A stretch of DNA of 13,806 nucleotides from Clostridium sp. UBA6758 (lineage in GTDB: Bacteria; Bacillota; Clostridia; Clostridiales; Clostridiaceae). The stretch lies in assembly GCA_002453475.1 (NCBI GenBank), contig DKGY01000070.1, forward strand, positions 49,309 through 63,114. Reading direction: 5' to 3'. The first letter of the stretch is position 1. The number at the start of each line of letters is the position of its first letter. Positions 6,763-13,806 of the stretch are shown piece by piece. The notes beneath the pieces were generated by a model. That model was not told the DNA's origin, searched no databases, and saw only the letters and a list, made by a program, of their open reading frames with translations. Both the position numbers and the translations under genes were made by a program.

Positions 6763-6792
6763 TTTATAAAATATATTCATTAGTTCGTCTAA
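6763..6792 (-). promoter_or_regulatory. Probable sigma-A promoter of the MATE gene
   Basis: Read on the minus strand: TTAGAC (6792-6787), an 18-base spacer, then TATAAA (6768-6763). This predicts transcription from about 6756 and a leader of about 140 bases. The rest of the gene-free region 6617-7131 is AT-rich; I see no riboswitch core or small gene in it. Confidence 0.5.
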
Positions 6793-7011
6793 TTTAAATA
6801 ACAAATTATTTTATGAAATAACTCAGCTTATGGTCTTTAGCAATCTAATTATTCGTAATAACAGTCTTTATGAAAGCAGTAAGTGTCGTTAATTCATTAT
6901 TGAAATATTTTATCTTATATTAACATTATAGTTGAAAACAATTAAATAAACATTCACTTAAGTGTCCATCAAAAAGTACTATTCTGCCCAAATGATTATT
7001 GGATAAAAATA

Positions 7012-7050
7012 GGAAAAAGCACAAAAGCACCTTAATAAGGATGCTTTTGT
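7012..7050 (-). terminator. Rho-independent terminator of the AraC/GH39-like gene
   Basis: On the minus strand, ACAAAAGCA (7050-7042) pairs with TGCTTTTGT (7029-7021). After a one-base bulge (7041), CCTT (7040-7037) pairs with AAGG (7033-7030) around a 3-base loop. GCTTTTT follows at 7020-7014. It lies about 80 bases past the stop codon of the gene at 7132-9300. Confidence 0.75.
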
Positions 7051-7131
7051 ACTTAAAATCAATATGTTTTATACGTAAAATAATAAACTTTGATAGAATG
7101 TTTATATATATTCATATAAATTGAGGTAAAA

Positions 7132-9300
7132 CTAATTAATCTTAAGAGGTTTCTGAACTTCATTAATTATAATTAATATCGCTCCATAGGTTTTTAGGGT
7201 AGCTAAAATATTTATAACTGTACTTTTCTTAAAGTATTTAAATCTAATATTAGGATAAGAAGCCTTATGAAGAATTCCATTTTCATCTTTATTAAGTCTA
7301 GTTGGTCTTCCCATATCAATCCAATAATTATAGGATGATCCGATTTTTTCATTTATTTCATAGGTAGTTACATTAATATCTGAATGAATGTTAGTTATAT
7401 TTAGTGACAACTTTTTAGAAGTAGCATTTTTTATACCTCTAAGTTTTGAAAAACTTGCCATGGATATTAGATCATTAATTTTATCATGGTAAGTATAAAG
7501 TAAAATTTCATATTGATTGTCAGTTTTAGTAACTACATATCCATCCCCTTTTGCTACTAAGGTATTACCTAATTTATTCAAAAGAGAATAGGCATAAAAG
7601 GCAGGTTTTTTTATACCCTTATCATTTATAAGACCAGGATAACCAAAGAAAAGCTCATTAGTTATATTTACTTGCTTATCAAGGACATCAAAGGCTCTTA
7701 TAAAGCTTAAATCTCCTTGATGATTAACTACATTATCGAGAATAAATGGAATCATGTAGGCTGTATCATAAATATTATTTACTTCATTATTTATGATAAA
7801 AGTGTCTTCTTCAAATTCTAATTTATTTTCAATCAATATTTCTTCAATTGAAGTCCTTAAATTTTCAGGAAAAGCAGAAGAAAATTGAAATCTAAAATTT
7901 TTATAATTAAGAGTCTCTATAGCACTGAAATACTCCATAAATGATATAAGAATATTTTTAAAATCTTCATGAATATTTATATAGTTTTTAAGAGATAAGG
8001 TGTTTTTAGCAGCACTTTCATTGCTTTCATCAATAATGGTGTTCATATGTTCTTCATAGGCACTATCTATATCTAAAACAATTATAGGTATTATATCTAA
8101 GAATTCTATAAATTCTAGTACATCCTTTGCTCTATTCCAGTTATGAAATTTAGACCCAGGAAAGATGGCCATATCAGTACTAAATAAATTTAGGATTCGC
8201 CCATATTCAAAATCCATTTCGCCTTGAAGTTCTTCTAGAGTATCCTTATTATCTTCAATTAAAAGGTCAAAAGCATCGCCAATGGTTATAACTCTATTAA
8301 AATCCTTGTCAAACTCACCTAGGTAATTTTCCATATTAATATTTAACTGATGAATTTTATCCTCATAGTTAAACCTATCGTAGTCCTCCAGATAATAAAT
8401 TACATCATCTAAACTTTCCTCTAAAGGATGAGTTATATATTTAGTCAACTTTTCTAGCAACTCAGGAGTAGATTTGTATTTTTTCCGGAATTGTAAAGGT
8501 GTAAGTTTATAGTGAAGTTTAAAGTGTTTATTAAAGTATCTAGTATGGGAAAAACCAATCTCCTCAGAAATTTCAGATAGTGTCATATCTGTATCTAAAA
8601 TTAATTTTATGGATTCTTCAACCCTAATAAGATTTAAAAAATCAGTAAAGGAATACCCAGTAGCGTATTTTATTTCTCTTGATAAATAATGAGTACTTAG
8701 ATATTCGTTACTAGATATATCTTTAAGAGTTATATTATTTTGATAATTATTATATATATATTTCGATATACTATGATATCTTTGAAGTTGATCTTTATTT
8801 TCTTTAAGCTCTTGTTTTTCATGAATTAAATAGTTGAAGTTGTTTATAAGATGATAAAGAAGCTTTACAAGGATATCTTCAATCTCTTCATCATAATTAT
8901 CTTGCTTTTGTACTGTTTCGCAAAGCACTTGACAAAGAAATACTCTTAAGTCTTCATATTCTTCCCCAAGCTGAGAAGCTTTACTAGAAGAGTTGGTATA
9001 AAAAAACATATTCTCAATATCGTTATAGTATTTTTGAAAGAAGTAGGGATCTATTTGAAATATGAGCACTTTATTGTCCGGATCATCACTTTCTATGCTG
9101 TGAACTTCATCTATATTTATAATTTCAATTTGATTTTCACTTATTACATATTTTTCAGTATTTATATATAGATTGATTGTGCCTTTTATAACATAAAGAA
9201 TTTCCGTGCAATAATGCCAATGGATTGGATAGTTTTTAATGGTATTAAAAGAAATAGATATAGGCATATTTGCAGAATAATTAATATATTGTCTATGCAT
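7132..9300 (-). CDS. AraC-family regulator fused to a GH39-like (beta-xylosidase-fold) C-terminal domain
   Basis: The 722-residue protein has three parts. Residues about 13-90 form an AraC-type cupin (HWHYCTEILYVIKGTINLYI), a small-molecule sensing domain. Residues about 176-276 hold the two helix-turn-helices of AraC, with ITLKDISSNEYLSTHYLSRE and the typical end DMTLSEISEEIGFSHTRYFN. Residues about 290-722 resemble a GH39 glycoside hydrolase: SLKNYINIHEDF, then GDLSFIRAFDVL, and a strong GH39-like stretch GIKKPAFYAYSLLNKLG (562-578). The GH39 acid/base motif (W-N-E-P-N) is not seen; the matching region reads FRFQFSSAFPENL (469-481). E506 in FIINNEVNN could correspond to the TEW nucleophile. 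The domain is therefore probably a sugar-binding sensor, not an enzyme. Ordinary AraC proteins have about 280-300 residues. The ATG is preceded by GGAGA at eight bases. No carbohydrate genes flank it. A TATAAT (minus strand, 9344-9339) lies about 40 bases upstream. Confidence 0.9.
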   Translation of the reverse strand: MHRQYINYSANMPISISFNTIKNYPIHWHYCTEILYVIKGTINLYINTEKYVISENQIEIINIDEVHSIESDDPDNKVLIFQIDPYFFQKYYNDIENMFFYTNSSSKASQLGEEYEDLRVFLCQVLCETVQKQDNYDEEIEDILVKLLYHLINNFNYLIHEKQELKENKDQLQRYHSISKYIYNNYQNNITLKDISSNEYLSTHYLSREIKYATGYSFTDFLNLIRVEESIKLILDTDMTLSEISEEIGFSHTRYFNKHFKLHYKLTPLQFRKKYKSTPELLEKLTKYITHPLEESLDDVIYYLEDYDRFNYEDKIHQLNINMENYLGEFDKDFNRVITIGDAFDLLIEDNKDTLEELQGEMDFEYGRILNLFSTDMAIFPGSKFHNWNRAKDVLEFIEFLDIIPIIVLDIDSAYEEHMNTIIDESNESAAKNTLSLKNYINIHEDFKNILISFMEYFSAIETLNYKNFRFQFSSAFPENLRTSIEEILIENKLEFEEDTFIINNEVNNIYDTAYMIPFILDNVVNHQGDLSFIRAFDVLDKQVNITNELFFGYPGLINDKGIKKPAFYAYSLLNKLGNTLVAKGDGYVVTKTDNQYEILLYTYHDKINDLISMASFSKLRGIKNATSKKLSLNITNIHSDINVTTYEINEKIGSSYNYWIDMGRPTRLNKDENGILHKASYPNIRFKYFKKSTVINILATLKTYGAILIIINEVQKPLKIN

Positions 9301-9375
9301 TATAAACTCTCCTTACTAGTTTCTTTGGTATTAATAGTATTATAGCATTAATTAGAAAAAACATGCTACAAGGGT

Positions 9376-9408
9376 AAACCCCTAAGAAAATATTTTTCTT
9401 AGGGGTTT
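9376..9408. terminator. Perfect 15-bp hairpin between the YjiM-like and AraC genes
   Basis: AAACCCCTAAGAAAA (9376-9390) is exactly complementary to TTTTCTTAGGGGTTT (9394-9408), with a 3-base loop. It lies 50 bases after the stop of the YjiM-like gene (minus) and upstream of the AraC gene. The T-rich right arm is followed on either strand only by mixed, T-containing sequence, so termination is probable but not textbook. It separates two same-strand genes into different units. Confidence 0.7.
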
Positions 9409-9457
9409 GGATTTTATTATTAACATACCTAAAGAAGTTTAACTTTAAGTAATATAT

Positions 9458-10609
9458 TTATAGCATTTCTATGAAAGCAGCCACTCTAGTGTTAAGTTGT
9501 CCAATATCAGCAGTAGAGTAATCTGTTTCTATGCTGATGTAAGGAATATTTTTGGTGTTATTAACAAACCGTTTAATTAGTAATGTTTCTACATTATAGG
9601 TATGGCAAGCATGAAGAACTACATCTACTACTCCATCTACTTTGTATTCATCTATAATTCTATTAAGCAAATCTATACGATTAGGGTTAGGAGTCATACA
9701 TGAACAGCCAATATTTAAGTATTTATGAGCAATAGCTTCATATATATCAGGATTATTTTCATCTACTAGCTCATCGATAGCTTTAGCGCCACTACAGTTT
9801 TCAAAAGCCACTACATGAGCGCCATTATCTTCTATGGCTTTTATAACTTTTTCTGTAGCACCACCAATAGGACATCCAGTTATAAGAATACGTGGTTTCT
9901 TTTCATATTTTTTATCCACTTCATATTCAGCTTTAATTCTTTTAGTTAGAGCATATATCTCCTTTGGAATCTCTGATTTATCAAAATTAAAGGTAGCTCC
10001 ATAAAGCACTTTAAACATATCTTGTCCTAAAAGTGCTGGAGGGTCTAGTTTTCCAAGGCTATAAAAGGTTTTAAGAGCTTTTCTTTCTTCATTTTTTAGT
10101 TTAATAGCTTCCTTAACCTTTTCATCGCTTATAGTAGTTTCAAATTGTTTTTCTAAAACCTCTTTAAACTTAAATACTTCTTTCTTCCAAAGTTTTAAAC
10201 CTTCTTCACTTTGAGAGTTTGGTAATTCCATAACGTGAACAGGTTTGAATTCACTTAAGTACTCATACATTTTTTTCTTTCCATCACAAGTAGTTTCACC
10301 TACAACTAAATCAGAAAAGTAAAAGAATGGACATTTATCTGTTTTAGCAAAACCATAGCTTGATTTGATAAGAGGACATAGGTTACGTGGTAAATCTTTT
10401 TCAGCTTCTGAAATTGTTTCATCAGAAGTAGAGCAAAGAGAAACAACACTAGCACCCATAGCAAGTGGTAATTCTTGAGGCATATAAGTGCAGAATACTC
10501 CTACTAAAGGTATATTTTGATCCTTAAGGCTCTTAGCTGCAATAAAGGAATTTCTTCTAGCTTCTGCAAAATCATCAAAGATTTCGGGTAGTTCTTTTCT
10601 TATTTTCAT
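9458..10609 (-). CDS. yjiM: Double-cubane cluster anaerobic reductase, YjiM-like (2-hydroxyacyl-CoA dehydratase superfamily)
   Basis: The 383-residue protein is close along its full length to E. coli YjiM as I remember it, including the runs VSLCSTSDETISEAEKDLPR and NLCPLIKSSYGF. It belongs to the HgdB/BcrC/FldB superfamily; the YjiM branch carries an unusual double-cubane iron-sulfur cluster and accepts low-potential electrons from an ATP-driven activator (YjiL/BadF type). Candidate cluster ligands are C40, C59, C78, C93 and C108, with more in ILITGCPIGG, ENCSGAKA, NIGCSCMTPN and VLHACHTYN. The C-terminus DIGQLNTRVAAFIEML is intact. The protein is cytoplasmic; its physiological substrate is not known. 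No activator gene lies beside it in this window. GGAAA lies about seven bases before the ATG. A hairpin follows the stop, so it is a single-gene unit. A Rex-like palindrome covers its probable transcription start. Confidence 0.93.
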   Translation of the reverse strand: MKIRKELPEIFDDFAEARRNSFIAAKSLKDQNIPLVGVFCTYMPQELPLAMGASVVSLCSTSDETISEAEKDLPRNLCPLIKSSYGFAKTDKCPFFYFSDLVVGETTCDGKKKMYEYLSEFKPVHVMELPNSQSEEGLKLWKKEVFKFKEVLEKQFETTISDEKVKEAIKLKNEERKALKTFYSLGKLDPPALLGQDMFKVLYGATFNFDKSEIPKEIYALTKRIKAEYEVDKKYEKKPRILITGCPIGGATEKVIKAIEDNGAHVVAFENCSGAKAIDELVDENNPDIYEAIAHKYLNIGCSCMTPNPNRIDLLNRIIDEYKVDGVVDVVLHACHTYNVETLLIKRFVNNTKNIPYISIETDYSTADIGQLNTRVAAFIEML

Positions 10610-10641
10610 TTTAATTTTCCTATTCCTTCTATATGTTTATT

Positions 10642-10669
10642 TTGTAACAATATTTACAATATGATTATA
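10642..10669 (-). promoter_or_regulatory. Promoter -10 and Rex-like operator of the YjiM-like gene
   Basis: On the minus strand, TATAAT (10669-10664) predicts a start near 10657. It is covered by the palindrome TTGTAA-caatat-TTACAA (10642-10659). Compared with the Rex consensus TTGTTAA-N4-TTAACAA, 11 of 14 defined positions match. Rex represses anaerobic genes when NADH is low, which would suit this product. No good -35 is visible. Confidence 0.35.
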
Positions 10670-10761
10670 CATAGAAATTATGGAATAGTATGAATTATAG
10701 TATTATTTTATACACTTAAGTACATCTATAGAAGATTGCAATACTATATTTATGAAAATAG

Positions 10762-10770
10762 TGATAGAAT
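10762..10770 (+). promoter_or_regulatory. Possible extended -10 promoter of the C-S lyase gene
   Basis: TG-A-TAGAAT (10762-10770) fits an extended -10 element. It would give a leader of about 70 bases to the ATG at 10850. No good -35 lies upstream, and the surrounding DNA is AT-rich, so confidence is low. Confidence 0.25.
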
Positions 10771-10849
10771 TATATTGCACATAAAAATTTAAAGATTAAG
10801 AATGGTTTTGTTGGCTTTATTTAACATTTCAAGATGGGGGATAGGAGAT

Positions 10850-12025
10850 ATGAAATATGACTTTAACGAAAAGGTAGAAAGACTGGGCAGTAATTGCATA
10901 AAATGGGATTTAATAAATAGAACATATAATGATAGTGAAATTATACCCCTATGGGTAGCAGATATGGATTTTAAAGTGCCAGAAGAAATAGGAGATGCTA
11001 TAAGAAAGAGATTAGAACATCCTATTTTTGGATATTCACTTACGCCACTGTCATGTTATAAGGCTGCTATAAATTGGTTTGACAAAAGATTTGGATGGAA
11101 AGTTGAAAAGGCATGGATGAAGTTTGCTCCAGGAGTTGTACCAGGACTAAAAACTATAGTAGCAGCATATACAAAGCCAGGAGATGAAATTATAATCCAA
11201 ACACCGGTATATCATCCTTTTTATAGTATTATTAAAAATAATGGGTGTCAGGTTGTAGAAAATCCGCTAATCTGCAAAGATGGCAGGTATGAAATGGATT
11301 TTAACAACTTAGAAAAGATAATTAGTAAAAAAACTAAGATGATAATTCTTTGTAGTCCTCACAATCCAGTAGGAAGAGTATGGACTAAAGAAGAATTAAA
11401 AAGGGTTGGAGAAATATGTTTGAAAAATAATGTGTTAGTGGTAGTAGATGAAATTCATGCAGATATAGTATATAAGCCTAATATACATACTGTATTTGCA
11501 TCTATCAGTGAAGAGTTTGCTGATAATTCCATAATCTGTACAGCACCAAATAAAACCTTTAATATTGCAGGATTTAAAACTGCTAATATAATTATTAAAA
11601 ATGAAAGGTTACGAAATCAATATGTACTTCAAATGGAAAAAGATTGTATAGAGGGAGCAACTACATTAGGAGCAGTAGCACAAGAAGCGGCTTATACTAG
11701 TGGTGAAGAATGGTATCAAGATCTTATGGAATATTTAACAGAAAATATAGAGTTCACTTTAGAATTCTTCGAGAAAAGAATTCCTAGAATCAAGATTAGA
11801 AGGCCAGAAGGAACCTATTTATTATGGCTTGATTGTTCAGGATTAAATATGAAGCCAGAAGAATTAAGTAATTTCTTCCTTAAAAAGTGTAAAGTATGGT
11901 TAAATGATGGTAGTATGTTTGGACATTCTGGAGCTAAGTTCCAAAGAATGAATGTAGGAACTAGTAGAGTTGTTCTTGAAGAAGCTTTAGAAAGAATAGA
12001 ACGAGAAGTAAATAAGCTTAATTAA
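10850..12025 (+). CDS. PLP-dependent C-S lyase / aminotransferase of the MalY/PatB family
   Basis: This 391-residue cytoplasmic enzyme is a fold-type I PLP protein. MalY/PatB proteins cleave cystathionine or cysteine S-conjugates to pyruvate, ammonia and a thiol, and some act as aminotransferases. Visible landmarks (numbered from the ATG at 10850): PLWVADMDF (33-41), GYSLTP, the tyrosine of TPVYHPFY, SPHNPVGR (169-176), the PLP-ring aspartate D200 in VVVDEIHAD, and Schiff-base lysine K235 in APNKTFNIAG. All catalytic residues are intact. An in-frame ATG at 10802 would add 16 residues, but it has no ribosome-binding site. The ATG at 10850 gives MKYDFNEKVERLGS, which matches the family N-terminus. 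Purine-rich GGGGGATAGGAG lies before it, although GGAG itself is only two bases from the start. The gene stands alone, divergent from the YjiM-like gene. Its exact substrate cannot be told from sequence. Confidence 0.92.
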   Translation: MKYDFNEKVERLGSNCIKWDLINRTYNDSEIIPLWVADMDFKVPEEIGDAIRKRLEHPIFGYSLTPLSCYKAAINWFDKRFGWKVEKAWMKFAPGVVPGLKTIVAAYTKPGDEIIIQTPVYHPFYSIIKNNGCQVVENPLICKDGRYEMDFNNLEKIISKKTKMIILCSPHNPVGRVWTKEELKRVGEICLKNNVLVVVDEIHADIVYKPNIHTVFASISEEFADNSIICTAPNKTFNIAGFKTANIIIKNERLRNQYVLQMEKDCIEGATTLGAVAQEAAYTSGEEWYQDLMEYLTENIEFTLEFFEKRIPRIKIRRPEGTYLLWLDCSGLNMKPEELSNFFLKKCKVWLNDGSMFGHSGAKFQRMNVGTSRVVLEEALERIEREVNKLN

Positions 12026-12032
12026 AATTAAT

Positions 12033-12061
12033 AGAGGCTGTCTCAAAATGAGACAACCTCT
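12033..12061. terminator. Hairpin between convergent C-S lyase and S41 peptidase genes
   Basis: AGAGGCTGTCTCA (12033-12045) pairs with TGAGACAACCTCT (12049-12061), with one mismatch and an AAA loop. It lies 7 bases past the lyase stop and 7 bases before the peptidase stop (12069), and so can serve both strands. Its T-tail is short on both sides. CTGTCTCAAAAT is shared with the terminator at 4374. Confidence 0.75.
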
Positions 12062-12068
12062 TAAATAA

Positions 12069-13541
12069 TTATTTTAAATTATAATTCTCAATGAGTTTTA
12101 AAGTTAGATCTAAAGCGTCTTCTCCATTTACCCATAGATCAGGTTTTATACCTTCACCTTCTTTAAAAAATTTTTCATCATATAGCCTTAACCAGTTTCC
12201 ATAGGAAAATTCAATATGGGAATGGGGAAGGTAACCGAGTTCTACATTAGAACTTTCAAGGCTACCATAAGTATTTGTGCCAACTATTACAATATTTTCA
12301 AAATCTTTTAGATGCTCTACAAAGAATTCAGCAGCAGAGGAAGTTTTTTTGTCTGTAAGAACAAAGATAGTATTTAAGTTTTTATTAAGTTCTTTTTTAG
12401 TTTTAGGTATGTGCTCGTAATAATAAGCATCAATTTTTTCAAGTTGTAAGGCCTTTAGGTCTTTATCAAAGGTATTAAAATCGTAGTATGAGGGAGCATC
12501 TTTAGATCTTCCATAAAGAAGTAGAAAGAGTCCTTTTCCCTGAGATGAAACTCCAAAATATTCATTTATCCAGTTTAAAGCAGTCAATATATCGCCTCCG
12601 GTATTTCCACGTAAATCTAATATACTTACAGGAGAATCTTTTACTTTAGAAGCAGTATTAATAAAATCCATTCCATCTATATCTATATTGTAGGGAACTT
12701 CTCTGGAAGATATTATAGGAACATTATCTCTAGTTGTATATTCTAAAGGTGAAGTAGACTCATCTGAAAGAGTATTTGATAATTTCAGATCAATATCTTT
12801 AATATATTCTGATTCACCTCTATAAAAAACAATATTTAATTTACTAGAAGCTTGTCCAAAATACTTTTCTAGAATACCTAAATTGTACACGAGCCTTCCA
12901 TAAGTGTTTATAGAAAGATTTAAATAATTTTCAATATTTTCATCTTTATTTATAGATCTAATGTAGTAATAAACACCTCCATACTCTACATAGTAGCCTA
13001 TTCTATTTTTAAAAATTTCTAAAGTAGAATTTGAGTAATACCTATAGGTGTTTTCTAAATTTAAATTATAATTTCCTATATAAAAATGTTTATCAGGTAT
13101 AAAAGAAAGACTATCTTTTAAGCTTTTTGTTAGTTCAGCTACGTTAATTACATCATTATCACCAATAAAACTTAAAACGGATTTCTTGGCATGTGAAAAA
13201 TTTTCATCGCTACCATAATAGTTATAAGCAGCATAATTAGACTTTAAAGTTTTAAAATATAGATCTACATCATAAATAGCTTCTTTTCTGGTTATAGCAG
13301 TGGGAGATATCTCTTGTGGTGTTGAAAAAAGTAGAGTATGCTCTTCAGCAGTAAGTATATCCTCATCGGGTAGTTCAGATATAAAATCTTTAATATTTAA
13401 TTTTGATATGGGAATATTTAAATTTTTATGATTTATCTTTTCTAAAGCTTTTTCAAAGGAAATATCTTTTTTATAATAAAGTAAATAAATTGAAATTAAA
13501 CCTAAAATTATAATAAAGAGAATTGTAAAAGTTTTTTTCAA
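12069..13541 (-). CDS. Membrane-anchored S41-family peptidase (S41B / tricorn-core-like)
   Basis: The product is about 490 residues. It begins with one hydrophobic anchor (about residues 3-22), so the rest should lie outside the cell. A poorly conserved N-terminal region (about 25-270) is followed by the S41 core: SILDLRGNTGG (306-316), VLTDKKTSSAAEFF (394-407) with likely nucleophile S402, and VGTNTYGSLES (420-430). In CtpA/Tsp enzymes the latter motif is GKG with a catalytic lysine; here the lysine is absent. IPDKHF (148-153, H152) matches the catalytic histidine of the S41B branch, so activity by a Ser-His mechanism is plausible. I see no PDZ domain. The open frame reaches a GTG at 13553, but GGGGGG touches that codon directly. 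The TTG at 13541, eight bases after the same purine run, gives MKKTFTILF, a typical anchor start, and is preferred here. An extended -10 lies upstream. The substrate is unknown. Confidence 0.82.
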   Translation of the reverse strand: MKKTFTILFIIILGLISIYLLYYKKDISFEKALEKINHKNLNIPISKLNIKDFISELPDEDILTAEEHTLLFSTPQEISPTAITRKEAIYDVDLYFKTLKSNYAAYNYYGSDENFSHAKKSVLSFIGDNDVINVAELTKSLKDSLSFIPDKHFYIGNYNLNLENTYRYYSNSTLEIFKNRIGYYVEYGGVYYYIRSINKDENIENYLNLSINTYGRLVYNLGILEKYFGQASSKLNIVFYRGESEYIKDIDLKLSNTLSDESTSPLEYTTRDNVPIISSREVPYNIDIDGMDFINTASKVKDSPVSILDLRGNTGGDILTALNWINEYFGVSSQGKGLFLLLYGRSKDAPSYYDFNTFDKDLKALQLEKIDAYYYEHIPKTKKELNKNLNTIFVLTDKKTSSAAEFFVEHLKDFENIVIVGTNTYGSLESSNVELGYLPHSHIEFSYGNWLRLYDEKFFKEGEGIKPDLWVNGEDALDLTLKLIENYNLK

Positions 13542-13580
13542 ATCAAAATTCACCCCCCTAAAATTCTATTAAATAAGGTT

Positions 13581-13589
13581 ATTATACCA
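13581..13589 (-). promoter_or_regulatory. Extended -10 promoter of the S41 peptidase gene
   Basis: On the minus strand TGG-TATAAT (13589-13581) is a good extended -10 element. It predicts a start near 13574 and a leader of about 30 bases to the preferred TTG start. The -35 position (about 13604-13609) reads TCTTTA, which is weak, as extended -10 promoters permit. Confidence 0.5.
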
Positions 13590-13673
13590 TAAAATGTAAA
13601 AATATAAAGACCTTATGAATAAAAATAAAGCCAAATAACGGCTAATTATCTTTTAGTTACACTATGTTTTGGT

Positions 13674-13679
13674 TATAAT
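13674..13679 (+). promoter_or_regulatory. Candidate -10 box for the gene entering at the right edge
   Basis: A consensus TATAAT lies at 13674-13679. TTTTAG (13651-13656) at 17 bases upstream is a poor -35. The distance to the putative start at 13791 is about 105 bases. Apart from this and the opposite-strand promoter, I see nothing in 13554-13775. Confidence 0.3.
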
Positions 13680-13790
13680 GTTATTAATAAGAAGCTGGGA
13701 TAGTGTTGTAATTAATTTAAATGTAGATAGATTTTAGCTTTGGATTAAAGTAAATATTTAATAGAAGAAAATAAAATGGGAAGTGATAAA

Positions 13791-13806
13791 GTGGTAAAGA
13801 TTATTA
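13791..13806 (+). CDS. Possible start of a truncated plus-strand gene
   Basis: GTG at 13791 opens a frame reading V/M-V-K-I-I to the window edge. It is preceded five to six bases upstream by GGGAAGTGA, close to an ideal ribosome-binding site. An in-frame ATG at 13776 (MGSDKVVKII) is an alternative, with only a weak AGAAG before it. Five codons are far too few to name a product. Confidence 0.35.

Noticed and set aside
6955..6964. Palindrome CACTTAAGTG, with CACTTAAGT recurring at 10713-10721
   Set aside because: The same 9-mer also occurs inside the YjiM-like coding sequence (10252-10260), so it looks like chance in AT-rich DNA.
10802..10849. N-terminal extension of the C-S lyase from the ATG at 10802
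   Set aside because: No ribosome-binding site precedes it, and the added 16 residues precede the conserved family N-terminus.
13635..13655. Short AGCC/GGCT inverted repeat as a terminator
   Set aside because: The stem is only four base pairs and no gene ends beside it.

Overview
The window is AT-rich, with strong purine-rich Shine-Dalgarno sites, short intergenic hairpin terminators and protein families typical of anaerobic Firmicutes. The best guess is a Clostridium or close relative. The double-cubane YjiM-type protein and the possible Rex-like site fit an anaerobe. No species assignment is possible from the sequence alone. I see no rRNA, tRNA, CRISPR array, transposase or integrase.

Layout. 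(1) Positions 1-3565 hold a divergent export/sensing module. An ABC ATPase and the N-terminal part of an ABC-2 permease lie on the minus strand. A NarL-type histidine kinase and LuxR-type response regulator lie on the plus strand, with an ATGA overlap. The composition resembles the Bacillus LnrJK-LnrLMN (linearmycin resistance) type of system. The 266-base divergent region carries an imperfect palindrome that could be the regulator's binding site. (2) Positions 3736-4440 hold a small lipoprotein with an FMN-binding-like C-terminal region and a very strong terminator. (3) Positions 4626-5132 hold a Cys- and Trp-rich protein that I cannot place in a characterised family; it has a possible late-sporulation promoter. 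(4) Positions 5240-6616 (minus) hold a MATE exporter, preceded by a promoter whose start site is overlapped by a perfect 9-bp palindrome. (5) Positions 7132-9300 (minus) hold a large AraC regulator fused to a GH39-like domain that appears catalytically damaged. (6) Positions 9458-10609 (minus) hold a YjiM-like double-cubane iron-sulfur protein with no activator ATPase nearby. (7) Positions 10850-12025 (plus) hold a MalY/PatB-type PLP C-S lyase. (8) Positions 12069-13541 (minus) hold a membrane-anchored S41 peptidase. (9) A new plus-strand gene may begin at about 13791 and run off the window.

Most genes look like single-gene transcription units, each bounded by its own hairpin; the ABC/two-component module is the only clear multi-gene unit. 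Three start codons are moved from the longest open frame on the basis of ribosome-binding sites and family alignment: MATE, PatB and S41. I did not find a convincing wholly new system. The most unusual objects are the AraC/GH39-like fusion, the unplaced Cys/Trp-rich protein, and the palindromes at candidate transcription starts.
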